This document shows positions 1 to 6,509 of a stretch of 11,843 nucleotides of DNA, in pieces. The translations under genes were made by a program, and so were the position numbers. Within the stretch, counting starts at the first letter, position 1. Each line of letters opens with the position of its first letter. The notes beneath the pieces were generated by a model, which saw only the letters and a list, made by a program, of their open reading frames with translations, searched no databases and was not told the DNA's origin. Source of the DNA: an uncultured Collinsella sp. (lineage in GTDB: Bacteria; Actinomycetota; Coriobacteriia; Coriobacteriales; Coriobacteriaceae); the NCBI GenBank assembly GCA_900541015.1, contig UQIB01000044.1:1-11843 (forward strand). The letters are read 5' to 3'.

Positions 1-1
1 T

Positions 2-73
2 CCGCTCGATTGGGACAGGCAGGCCTTCGAGGCCGAGCGCAAAATGGATTCTAAAAAACACCTTGCCAAATAG
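2..73 (+). CDS. Possible C-terminal end of an unidentified protein (partial)
   Basis: Reading from base 2 gives 23 sense codons and then TAG at 71-73. The encoded tail begins PLDWDRQAFEAER and ends KKHLAK. It is charged and protein-like, with mostly G or C at third positions in its first half. The gene would converge on groEL, whose stop lies 88 bases further on. The family cannot be named from so short a fragment. It could also be a chance open frame, and sequence to the left of the window would settle this. Confidence 0.4.
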   Translation, partial: PLDWDRQAFEAERKMDSKKHLAK

Positions 74-161
74 GAGCCTCTTTGCATGTCCGAGGACGTT
101 CCGGAGAGAAACCCCCGTCACGCCCCCGGATTCCCGGTGGGAGTTCTAGACCTTGTCGGCC

Positions 162-1799
162 TTAGTACATACCGCCGCCCTGCTGACCAGCGGTAGCAGC
201 AGCGATAGCGTCCTCAAGCTGAGTGTTCTTGGGCACATCGGAGACGGTAGCCTCGGTAATGAGAATCAGGCTGGCGACAGAAGCAGCGTTCTGCAGGGTG
301 ACGCGGCTGACCTTGACGGGGTCGAGGACGCCCATCTCGATCATGTCGCCCCACTCGCCGTTGGCAGAGTTGAGACCCTGGCCGGCGGGCAGCTCGGCAA
401 CCTTGTCGACCACGACAGCGCCCTCAAAGCCAGCGTTCTTGGCGATGGTAGCAACCGGAGCAGTCAGAGCCTTCTTGACGATGTCGACACCGATCTTCTC
501 CTCGGGGTCGTCAAGCTCAACGGCGTCGAGCGCAGGAGCAGCGTCCATAAAGGCGACGCCGCCACCGGCGACGATGCCCTCCTCGACAGCAGCGCGGGTT
601 GCCTGCAGGGCGTCCTCGACGCGGTGCTTGATCTCCTTGAGCTCGGACTCGGTAGCAGCGCCGACCTTGATGACGGCAACGCCACCGGAGAGCTTGGCCA
701 GGCGCTCCTGGAGCTTCTCACGGTCGAAGTCAGAGGTGGTGTTCTCCATCTCACCCTTGATCTGAGCGATACGAGCGTCGATGGCCTCCTTGGAGCCAGC
801 GCCGCCGACGACGACGGTGTTGTCCTTGGAGATGGTGACGGACTTAGCGGTACCGAGCATATCGGCGGTGATGTCAGCGACCTTCACGCCCAGCTCGTCC
901 AGGGCAGCCTGGCCACCGGTGAGGACGGCGATGTCCTCGAGGATACGCTTGCGGCGATCGCCGTAGCCCGGGGCCTTGACGGCGCAGACGTTGAGGGCGC
1001 CACGGATCTTGTTGAGGACCAGGGTCGGCAGAGCCTCGCCGTCGATGTCCTCAGCGATGATGAGCAGGCCGCGGCCAGCGCGCTGGACAGCCTCGAGAAC
1101 GGGCATGATGTCCTGAACGCTGGAGATCTTCTGGTCGGTGATGAGGATGTACGGATCCTTCATCACGGCCTCCATGCGGTCGTTGTCCGTGACGAAGTAA
1201 GCGGAGACATAGCCCTTGTCGAACTGCATGCCCTCGACGGTGTCGATGGTGATGTCGAACGTCTGGGAATCCTCGACGGTGATGACGCCGTCCTTGCCCA
1301 CGACCTCCATGGCCTCGGCGATCTTCTCGCCGACCTCGGGGTCACCGGCGGAGATGGTACCGACGGAAGCGATCTGCTCCTTGGTCTCGACCGGCTTGGC
1401 CTGCTTCTTCATCTCGGCGACGGCGGCGTTAACGGCCTTGTCGATGCCACGACGGATGGCCAGGGGGTTGGCGCCAGCGGCGACGTTGCGCAGACCGTCG
1501 TTGACGATGGCCTGGGCGAGCAGAGTTGCGGTGGTGGTGCCGTCACCCACGGTGTCGTTGGTCTTGGTGGCAACCTCCTTCACCAGCTGGGCACCCATGT
1601 TCTCGATGTTGTCCTCGAGCTCGATCTCCTTGGCGACGGAAACGCCGTCGTTGGTGATGGTCGGGGCACCGAACGTGCGCTGCAGCGCAACGTAGCGACC
1701 CTTGGGGCCCATGGTGACGGTAACGGCGTCGGCCAGAGTGTTGACGCCCTTGGCGAGCTTAGCGCGGGCATCGGTGTTGAACGTAATGTTCTTTGCCAT
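162..1799 (-). CDS. groL: Chaperonin GroEL (60 kDa, Hsp60)
   Basis: GroEL is the 14-subunit cytosolic chaperonin that encloses unfolded proteins and folds them with ATP and the GroES lid. The 545-residue product is full length. It starts MAKNITFNTDAR and carries the ATP-binding GDGTTT motif at residues 85-90, with D86 matching the catalytic-loop aspartate of other GroELs. The conserved block RVEDALQATRAAVEEGIVAGGG-like region near residue 397 is present (seen in parts: VEDAL, ATRAAVEEG, AGGG). The C-terminus is a short GGGMY rather than a long GGM repeat. A segment after MGPKG reads RYVALQRTFGAP where many GroELs have RNVVLDKSFGAP. The start is fixed by GGAGG at 1810-1814, ten bases upstream. 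It is the second gene of a groES-groEL operon, 96 bases after the groES stop. I see no convincing U-tailed terminator downstream. Confidence 0.98.
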   Translation of the reverse strand: MAKNITFNTDARAKLAKGVNTLADAVTVTMGPKGRYVALQRTFGAPTITNDGVSVAKEIELEDNIENMGAQLVKEVATKTNDTVGDGTTTATLLAQAIVNDGLRNVAAGANPLAIRRGIDKAVNAAVAEMKKQAKPVETKEQIASVGTISAGDPEVGEKIAEAMEVVGKDGVITVEDSQTFDITIDTVEGMQFDKGYVSAYFVTDNDRMEAVMKDPYILITDQKISSVQDIMPVLEAVQRAGRGLLIIAEDIDGEALPTLVLNKIRGALNVCAVKAPGYGDRRKRILEDIAVLTGGQAALDELGVKVADITADMLGTAKSVTISKDNTVVVGGAGSKEAIDARIAQIKGEMENTTSDFDREKLQERLAKLSGGVAVIKVGAATESELKEIKHRVEDALQATRAAVEEGIVAGGGVAFMDAAPALDAVELDDPEEKIGVDIVKKALTAPVATIAKNAGFEGAVVVDKVAELPAGQGLNSANGEWGDMIEMGVLDPVKVSRVTLQNAASVASLILITEATVSDVPKNTQLEDAIAAATAGQQGGGMY

Positions 1800-1895
1800 G
1801 GTAGGTAATCCTCCAAAAGAAATGTGACTCGCGTCGCCGCTTCCGAGTCCTATGCGGCGGACGCGTTCAAAGACGAATCAGAGATTCTGACGAGA

Positions 1896-2189
1896 CTAGG
1901 CCTCGACGACGGCGTAGATGTCGTCGGCGCGCATCAGCAGATACTTCTCGCCGTCGACCTTGACCTCGTTGCCACCAAACTTACCGTAGATGACAACGTC
2001 GCCAACCTTGACGTCCATGGGGATGCGCTCACCCTTGTCGTTGACCTTGCCGGCGCCCACGGCAACGATGGTGCCGCGCTGCGGCTTCTCCTGAGCGTTG
2101 CTGGCGATATACAGACCAGAAGCGGTCTTCTGCTCGGCCTCGTCGGGCTTGACCAGAACACGATCTGCAAGCGGCTTCAAAGACGACAT
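1896..2189 (-). CDS. groS: Co-chaperonin GroES (10 kDa, Hsp10)
   Basis: GroES forms the heptameric lid of the GroEL chamber. The 97-residue product has the family's normal length. It opens MSSLKPLADRVLVKP and has the mobile loop around residues 17-33 (KTASGLYIASNAQEKP), in which LYI occupies the position of the hydrophobic GroEL-contact tripeptide. The RGTIVAVGAG and VGDVVIYGKFGG strands follow. The start is set by GGAGG at 2198-2202, eight bases upstream. It leads the operon with groEL. The usual heat-shock operators CIRCE and HAIR were not found in the upstream sequence I could scan, so its control is not evident. Confidence 0.98.
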   Translation of the reverse strand: MSSLKPLADRVLVKPDEAEQKTASGLYIASNAQEKPQRGTIVAVGAGKVNDKGERIPMDVKVGDVVIYGKFGGNEVKVDGEKYLLMRADDIYAVVEA

Positions 2190-2211
2190 GCTTGTCTCCT
2201 CCTTTTTGGGC

Positions 2212-2230
2212 CGCGCGGTTACGCCACGCG
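2212..2230 (-). promoter_or_regulatory. Small hairpin in the groES leader, next to the ribosome binding site
   Basis: On the minus strand, CGCGTGG-CGTAA-CCGCGCG forms a 7-bp stem including one G-U pair, with a 5-base loop. Its base lies about nine bases upstream of the groES Shine-Dalgarno sequence at 2198-2202. It should be in the mRNA leader if transcription starts further upstream. It could influence mRNA stability or translation, but it does not cover the ribosome binding site and no role is shown. Confidence 0.35.
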
Positions 2231-2326
2231 AATTAACCCTTTTTGTTTGCGTACGCGTTGAATGGTACCCACGAATGGCGGGTTATACAACACGGAGTCA
2301 AAAAATCTTATTTTTTGGCACTTAGA

Positions 2327-2537
2327 TTTTCTGAATGCCGGGGGATAACTTAGCGGTGGCTCCCGTGTGGCTCCGGAGGGGCGGGGCGTAAGGTTTCCTG
2401 CTCGGGCAGTCCTGCTCGCACGAAGGCCACATTAAGTGGCCTTCGGCTCGTGCGGAACTCGCGATAAACCTTATGCCCCGCCCCTCCGGAGCCACACGGG
2501 AGGCAGGTTAACTAATTCAGGCCCGGCATTCAGAAAA
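2327..2537. repeat. 211-bp near-perfect palindrome (MITE-like or long hairpin)
   Basis: Three nested inverted repeats share one centre near 2433. The outer arms 2327-2342 and 2522-2537 (TTTTCTGAATGCCGGG) match at 16 of 16 bases. The middle arms 2360-2396 and 2466-2502 match at 36 of 37, the one difference being 2388 against 2474. The inner hairpin 2421-2430 and 2436-2445 (CGAAGGCCAC) is perfect, with loop ATTAA. The segments between the arms differ, so as RNA this would be a long rod with internal loops. Flanking GCACT sequences extend the similarity weakly outward. I see no open reading frame inside and no clear target duplication. It may be a miniature transposable element or a structured RNA. 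It lies directly upstream of the groES promoter region. Confidence 0.9.
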
Positions 2538-2613
2538 GTCAGTGCAGCAAAATGGCGATGCGGATAGGACGTGGGTATGGTTTTCGCTGCGCGCACGGGT
2601 CCCCTGGGGAGCA

Positions 2614-2637
2614 CCGTGCATTTTTGGGAGTATTCAG
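2614..2637 (+). repeat. 24-base motif, copy 1 of an inverted pair
   Basis: The pattern is CCGTGCA, six variable bases, then GGAGTATTCAG. In this copy the variable part is T-rich. The second copy lies in the opposite orientation at 2828-2851, where the variable part is A-rich. The 18 fixed positions are identical between copies. The element may belong to a dispersed intergenic repeat family. Confidence 0.6.
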
Positions 2638-2793
2638 TAAGCTAGGACGGCTGCATACGCGCCGGACATACCTTATTGGTCCCAAGAACGCCTTCAGCGG
2701 GCGGTTTTGGTCGGTGATCAGACCCCGTTGGGACAAATGAGCGTACTTCGCGCCGTACCGGAGCCCAAAATGACGTCAATCTCCGCAACGTTA

Positions 2794-2818
2794 CTCAGCC
2801 GCAGCGGCACCGGCTGAG
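2794..2818. repeat. 8-bp inverted repeat (hairpin)
   Basis: CTCAGCCG at 2794-2801 pairs perfectly with CGGCTGAG at 2811-2818 across a 9-base loop. It lies ten bases before the second 24-base motif. No T-run follows the stem directly on either strand, so a terminator role is not supported. Confidence 0.55.
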
Positions 2819-2827
2819 CTCGTGGTG

Positions 2828-2851
2828 CTGAATACTCCGTTTTTTGCACGG
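2828..2851 (-). repeat. 24-base motif, copy 2 of an inverted pair
   Basis: Read on the minus strand this is CCGTGCA, six bases (A-rich), then GGAGTATTCAG. It is the inverted partner of the copy at 2614-2637. The two copies bound a 238-base interval. Confidence 0.6.
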
Positions 2852-3108
2852 CACGGGCGGGGGTACATCAGGATCAGGAAGAACATCCCAGCCTTTTTAT
2901 GCAATCTGTAATGGGAAGTATGCAAAACACTAAGAGTCAGCATTGCTGATGTCCAAATTGAGCGCACGAGGCAGCAGCACCTCAACCCCGCGCCCAGATC
3001 CAACAGAGCGGGGACGCTCCTAACGAACCCCCATCGGCAAACAAATGCGGCTCGAACGCCATCCCAAAATAGGCTGCGCGAGCCGCGTTTAACGGTACGA
3101 CATGAATA

Positions 3109-4746
3109 TTAGCGCTCGTAAATCAAGTTGCCTGCTAGGTAGGTGGCCTGAACCTTGGTAGTCTGGAGCTCTTGGGGGTCGATGGTGAGCGGGTTTTGGT
3201 CCAGGACTACCAGGTCGGCATACTTGCCGGGCTCCAAGCTGCCGAGGTTTTGCTCGTCGCCCGCTGCGTACGCGCTGCCCAGGGTATAGTTGCGCAGAGC
3301 TGTGGCCGCATCGATGCGCTCGCTCGGCAGCCAGCCGCCCTCGGGCCAGTGGCTTTTGGGGTCTTGGCGCGTGATGGCCGTGTAGAGCACGTTCATGCTG
3401 GTAACGGCTGTGATGGGGCTATCGGTGCCGAAGGCTTGGCGGATGCCGCGCTGCTTATAGGTCGCAAACGGCCACATGATGCGGCTGCGCTCCAGGCCCA
3501 GGTCGCGCTCGGGGCCGCCCGGGTCGAGTGTAATGTGGCAAGGCTGGCTCGAAGCAACCACGTTAAGCTTGCGCAGGCGGTCGATGTCCTCCGGCAAGAG
3601 GTTCTCCAGGTGCTCGAGCGTGTTATGGCCGTGCTGGGGCAGGCCGTACAGTTCGGCGGCCTCCTCAAAGATATCGAGCGCGGCATGGATGGCACCGTCG
3701 CCGATGACGTGGATGCGCACGGTGTGACCGCGCTCCGCGGCAGCGAGGACCAGTTTGCGCATACGCTCGGCAGGAACCGTCAGGCGACCTTGATCGCCCG
3801 GGAAGCGCGGATTGGTATAGGGCTCGGTGAGATACGCCGTATGCTCGCTCGACACGCCGTCGAAGAACTGCTTAAAGCCTGGCGCCGAGAGCAGCGCGTT
3901 GTTCGCGTAGCGGGTCTGCAGCTCTTCCAAGCGTGACTGGTCATCCAACAGCGTGGGGAACAGATGGGCTCGGATGCCCAACTTGCCGGCTGCCTGCAGT
4001 TTGTCGTAGACGTCGTCGCGGATAAAATCGCAGCCCGGCATGGGCATGAGCGACATATCGCAGATCGAGGTGATGCCCTGCTCGGCCATGCGCCTCATTT
4101 GATCGGCGTAAGCGCTTGCGATACGATCTTCGCCCAGCCACTCAAGGCAGCGCGGTAGCAGCTGCATGGCAGCCGCCTCGTGGGCGATACCTGTAAGCTC
4201 GCCGTTTGCGTCCTTGTCGTAGCTACCGCCCGCTGGTGGCTCGCTGTCGCGCGTGACGCCGAGTGCCTCGAGTGCGCGGCCGTTGAGCCACAGCGTGTGC
4301 CCGTCGCCCGAATACATAACACAGGGACGATCGGGGAATGCCACATCGAGCGACGCCTTGGTAGGATGCTCGGGCGGGTCCCAACGGTAGTCGCGCCAGC
4401 CCTGCGTCACAACCCAAGCGTCGTCGGGCAGGCCCTGGGAAAACTCGAGCGCATGTTGCACCAGCGCCGCCTCGGACGTGCCCATATCCATGAGCATGTA
4501 CGGCGAGGAACCGACCGAGGTATGGAAGAAGTGCAGATGAGCGTCATGGAAACCGGGGCAGACAAACTGCTCGCCGTAGTCGATAACCGACGTGGCGGCA
4601 GGAGCGGCGGCAATCACGTCATCGGGCGCACCGACTGCGACGATACGGTCGCCTGCGATGGCAATCGCCAGCTCGCGGGCGGTATCGATGCCGTCTTGGG
4701 CGGTAAAAACGTTCTTGGAGCGGATAATCCGATCGATATGTTGCAT
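3109..4746 (-). CDS. Amidohydrolase family protein, YtcJ-like (Amidohydro_3)
   Basis: This is a metal-dependent hydrolase of the amidohydrolase superfamily, probably cytosolic; the substrate is not predictable. The 545-residue protein has an N-terminal beta-sandwich part, then HDAHLH at 67-72 with H70 and H72 as metal ligands. K292 (GFKQFFDG) is a likely carboxylated lysine. H346 (RIHVIGDGA), H379 (LEHLENL) and D442 (FGTDSP) follow, and the closing segment is LEPGKYADLVVLD. All expected ligands are present, so it should be active. Two starts are possible, four codons apart. The ATG at 4746 is preferred because GGGGA lies five bases upstream; the ATG at 4758 has no clear ribosome site. The frame stays open to 5487, but that part is antisense to the next gene. 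It is divergent from the M20 gene across 168 bases. Confidence 0.9.
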   Translation of the reverse strand: MQHIDRIIRSKNVFTAQDGIDTARELAIAIAGDRIVAVGAPDDVIAAAPAATSVIDYGEQFVCPGFHDAHLHFFHTSVGSSPYMLMDMGTSEAALVQHALEFSQGLPDDAWVVTQGWRDYRWDPPEHPTKASLDVAFPDRPCVMYSGDGHTLWLNGRALEALGVTRDSEPPAGGSYDKDANGELTGIAHEAAAMQLLPRCLEWLGEDRIASAYADQMRRMAEQGITSICDMSLMPMPGCDFIRDDVYDKLQAAGKLGIRAHLFPTLLDDQSRLEELQTRYANNALLSAPGFKQFFDGVSSEHTAYLTEPYTNPRFPGDQGRLTVPAERMRKLVLAAAERGHTVRIHVIGDGAIHAALDIFEEAAELYGLPQHGHNTLEHLENLLPEDIDRLRKLNVVASSQPCHITLDPGGPERDLGLERSRIMWPFATYKQRGIRQAFGTDSPITAVTSMNVLYTAITRQDPKSHWPEGGWLPSERIDAATALRNYTLGSAYAAGDEQNLGSLEPGKYADLVVLDQNPLTIDPQELQTTKVQATYLAGNLIYER

Positions 4747-4914
4747 GGGCGTCCCCATCTCTGGCAGGAAATTCAACACCCCCGAGTGTACTCCCCCGCC
4801 CTTGCAACAAAACCCCAAGCGGCAAACGGCAACTTTACCAGCCCTAGCGGCAGGTGGCATACTGGAGAGAGCCTGTACGATTTTGCGATCAACCCAGCAA
4901 GGAGCAAATCGACC

Positions 4915-6378
4915 ATGACGAAGACCAAGGCACAGCAGATTATGGCGGCGACCGAGGCTCGCGCGGCTGACGACGTCACCGCGGCCATCCAAGATATCGC
5001 TACCGAGTTTGAACCCTACATCATCAAGCAGCGCCGCCACTTCCATAAGCATCCGGAGCTGAGCCTTGCTGAGGAGCGCACGACCTCCGACATCGCCAAC
5101 CAGCTCGACGCCATGAATATCCCCTACGAGCGTCCGCTCAAGACCGGCTTGGTGGCAACGCTTCGCGGTACCGCGCCGGATGCCTACCGCGAGGACGGCA
5201 CGCCGCGCCGCCGCATCCTGCTGCGCGCCGATATCGACGCCCTGCCCGTCACCGAGCAGACCGGTGAGGAGTTCGCCAGCGTCAATGAGGGTTGCATGCA
5301 CGCCTGCGGTCACGACTGCCACATCGCCATGATGCTCGGCACACTGCAAATCCTGCGCCACATGACCGATGACATCCACGGCGAGGTCCGCATCGTGTTC
5401 CAGCCTAGCGAGGAAAACGGCCAGGGTGCTAAGCTCATGATCGGCACCGGCGTGCTCGACGGCGTCGATGGCGCCTATGCCGCACACATTTGGAGCGAGG
5501 TCGATGCCGGCACCGTGAGCTGCGAGCCCGGCCCGCGCATGGCCAATACCGACTGGTTCCGCATCGACGTCCGCGGCACCTCATGCCACGGCGCCATGCC
5601 CCAGCGCGGCCACGACGCCGTTATGGTGGCGGCGGAGATTGTCAACGCCCTGCAGACCATCGTCTCGCGCGAAATCAGCCCCTACGAGCCTGCCGTCATC
5701 ACCGTCGGCGAGCTGCATGGCGGCACCGCGCGCAACGTTATCGCCGGCACGGCCTACCTTGCCGGCACGGTGCGCACCTATGGCGACAAGACGCACGAGG
5801 AAATGCCCGAGCTTATGCGCCGCATCGTGGAACACACCGCGGCAGCCCTGGGCGCCGAGGCCGAACTTACCGACTACACCATCGCCAACTACAAGGTCGA
5901 AAACGATACCGCCTCGAGCGAGCGTTGTCGTCAGGCCGTGGTCAAGTGCCTGGGGGCAGCCGGCGAAGGCCATTATCGCGGTACGCTTTCGGGCGAGGAC
6001 TTCTCGGAGTATCTGCACCGCGTGCCGGGCGTGCTCGCCTTTGTTGGTACGCGCAACCCCCAGATTGGCGCCACGTACGCCCAACATTCTTGCTTCTACA
6101 AGATTGACGAGTCGGTACTGGCCAAGGGTTCCATGGTGGCCGCCCAGTATGCTATCGACTTTTTGGCCGAGCCCACGCAAGAGGAGCTCGACGGCCCCGC
6201 GATTACCGCGGTCGCCGAAACCAACCCCGATCTGGCCGCCAAGTTGCGCTCTGCCAAGGCGACGACCGCCGAGGCTCGCGACGCCATCCATGATGCCCGA
6301 ACGGCTCGCCATGCCGCGATCAAGGGCATCCACGACGCACGCGCTGCTGCACGCCGCGAGGAGAAGCACGACGAGTAG
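4915..6378 (+). CDS. M20-family (M20D) metal-dependent amidohydrolase / N-acyl-amino-acid hydrolase
   Basis: M20D enzymes remove acyl groups from N-acyl amino acids or related amides (hippurate, IAA-amino acid, N-acetyl diaminopimelate); the exact substrate is open. The 487-residue protein shows RRHFHKHPELS (40-50), LRADIDALPV (103-112), HACGHDCH (129-136, ligands C131 and H133), QPSEE (163-167), H191, the dimerisation-domain signature GTSCHGAMPQRG (221-232), and H391 (AQHSCF). The catalytic domain ends near residue 418. About 70 further residues follow, rich in Ala, Arg, Asp and His and probably helical, which is beyond the usual 380-420 length. The start is set by AAGGAG at 4899-4904, ten bases upstream. 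The open frame continues back to 4180, but there it is antisense to the divergent amidohydrolase. There is no signal peptide. Confidence 0.92.
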   Translation: MTKTKAQQIMAATEARAADDVTAAIQDIATEFEPYIIKQRRHFHKHPELSLAEERTTSDIANQLDAMNIPYERPLKTGLVATLRGTAPDAYREDGTPRRRILLRADIDALPVTEQTGEEFASVNEGCMHACGHDCHIAMMLGTLQILRHMTDDIHGEVRIVFQPSEENGQGAKLMIGTGVLDGVDGAYAAHIWSEVDAGTVSCEPGPRMANTDWFRIDVRGTSCHGAMPQRGHDAVMVAAEIVNALQTIVSREISPYEPAVITVGELHGGTARNVIAGTAYLAGTVRTYGDKTHEEMPELMRRIVEHTAAALGAEAELTDYTIANYKVENDTASSERCRQAVVKCLGAAGEGHYRGTLSGEDFSEYLHRVPGVLAFVGTRNPQIGATYAQHSCFYKIDESVLAKGSMVAAQYAIDFLAEPTQEELDGPAITAVAETNPDLAAKLRSAKATTAEARDAIHDARTARHAAIKGIHDARAAARREEKHDE

Positions 6379-6413
6379 TCGTCACACCCATCCATAACAG
6401 CCTGGCTAAAGCA

Positions 6414-6451
6414 GAGCGGGGGCGGACGTATCGAAACGTCCGCCCCCGCTC
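6414..6451. terminator. Strong hairpin, probable bidirectional terminator
   Basis: A perfect 16-bp stem (6414-6429 with 6436-6451; arm GAGCGGGGGCGGACGT) closes a 6-base loop. It lies 36 bases after the M20 stop and 59 bases beyond the stop of the convergent zinc-ribbon gene. The downstream U-runs are weak on both strands (ATTCTTC; TGCTTTAG). The convergent position and very stable stem still make a shared terminator the best reading. Confidence 0.8.
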
Positions 6452-6509
6452 ATTCTTCAAGCGCTATTTCTACTATTTCTACCCCGTCCCCAAATAGCAG
6501 GCGGCGTGG

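Larger units (their letters stand above)
2538..3108. other. Gene-free intergenic stretch with repeat motifs
   Basis: The space between the palindrome and the 3' end of the amidohydrolase gene holds only short open frames. These lack good ribosome binding sites and recognisable protein sequence, so I judge them spurious. It contains an inverted pair of a 24-base motif, an 8-bp hairpin at 2794-2818, and a perfect TGACGTCA palindrome at 2771-2778. From 2852 to 3108 I see nothing beyond a short hairpin at TCAGC-ATT-GCTGA near 2937-2949. Confidence 0.6.

Noticed and set aside
153..1808. 551-codon open frame on the plus strand, antisense to all of groEL
   Set aside because: GroEL on the other strand is certain. 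The antisense frame is a low-complexity Asp/Gly/Leu/Val mirror of biased GC-rich codons, matches no known family, and has no good ribosome binding site.
2315..2341. CIRCE-like sequence TTGGCACTT-N9-GAATGCCGG upstream of groES
   Set aside because: The spacer length fits and the left arm matches 7 of 9 bases, but the right arm matches only 5 of 9 and the arms pair poorly. The right half belongs to the end of the large palindrome, which explains it better.
2539..3003. Short open frames of 60-70 codons on both strands in the groES-amidohydrolase gap
   Set aside because: They overlap one another and the repeat motifs, lack good ribosome binding sites, and their translations show no recognisable family features.
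3072..3084. Possible terminator downstream of the amidohydrolase gene
   Set aside because: The stem GGCT/AGCC is only 4 bp, so the TATTTT that follows on the minus strand is not enough to call it.
4180..5487. Both strands open where the two divergent hydrolase frames run into each other
   Set aside because: Family signatures place the true starts at 4746 (minus) and 4915 (plus). The extensions are antisense shadows produced by GC-rich codon bias.
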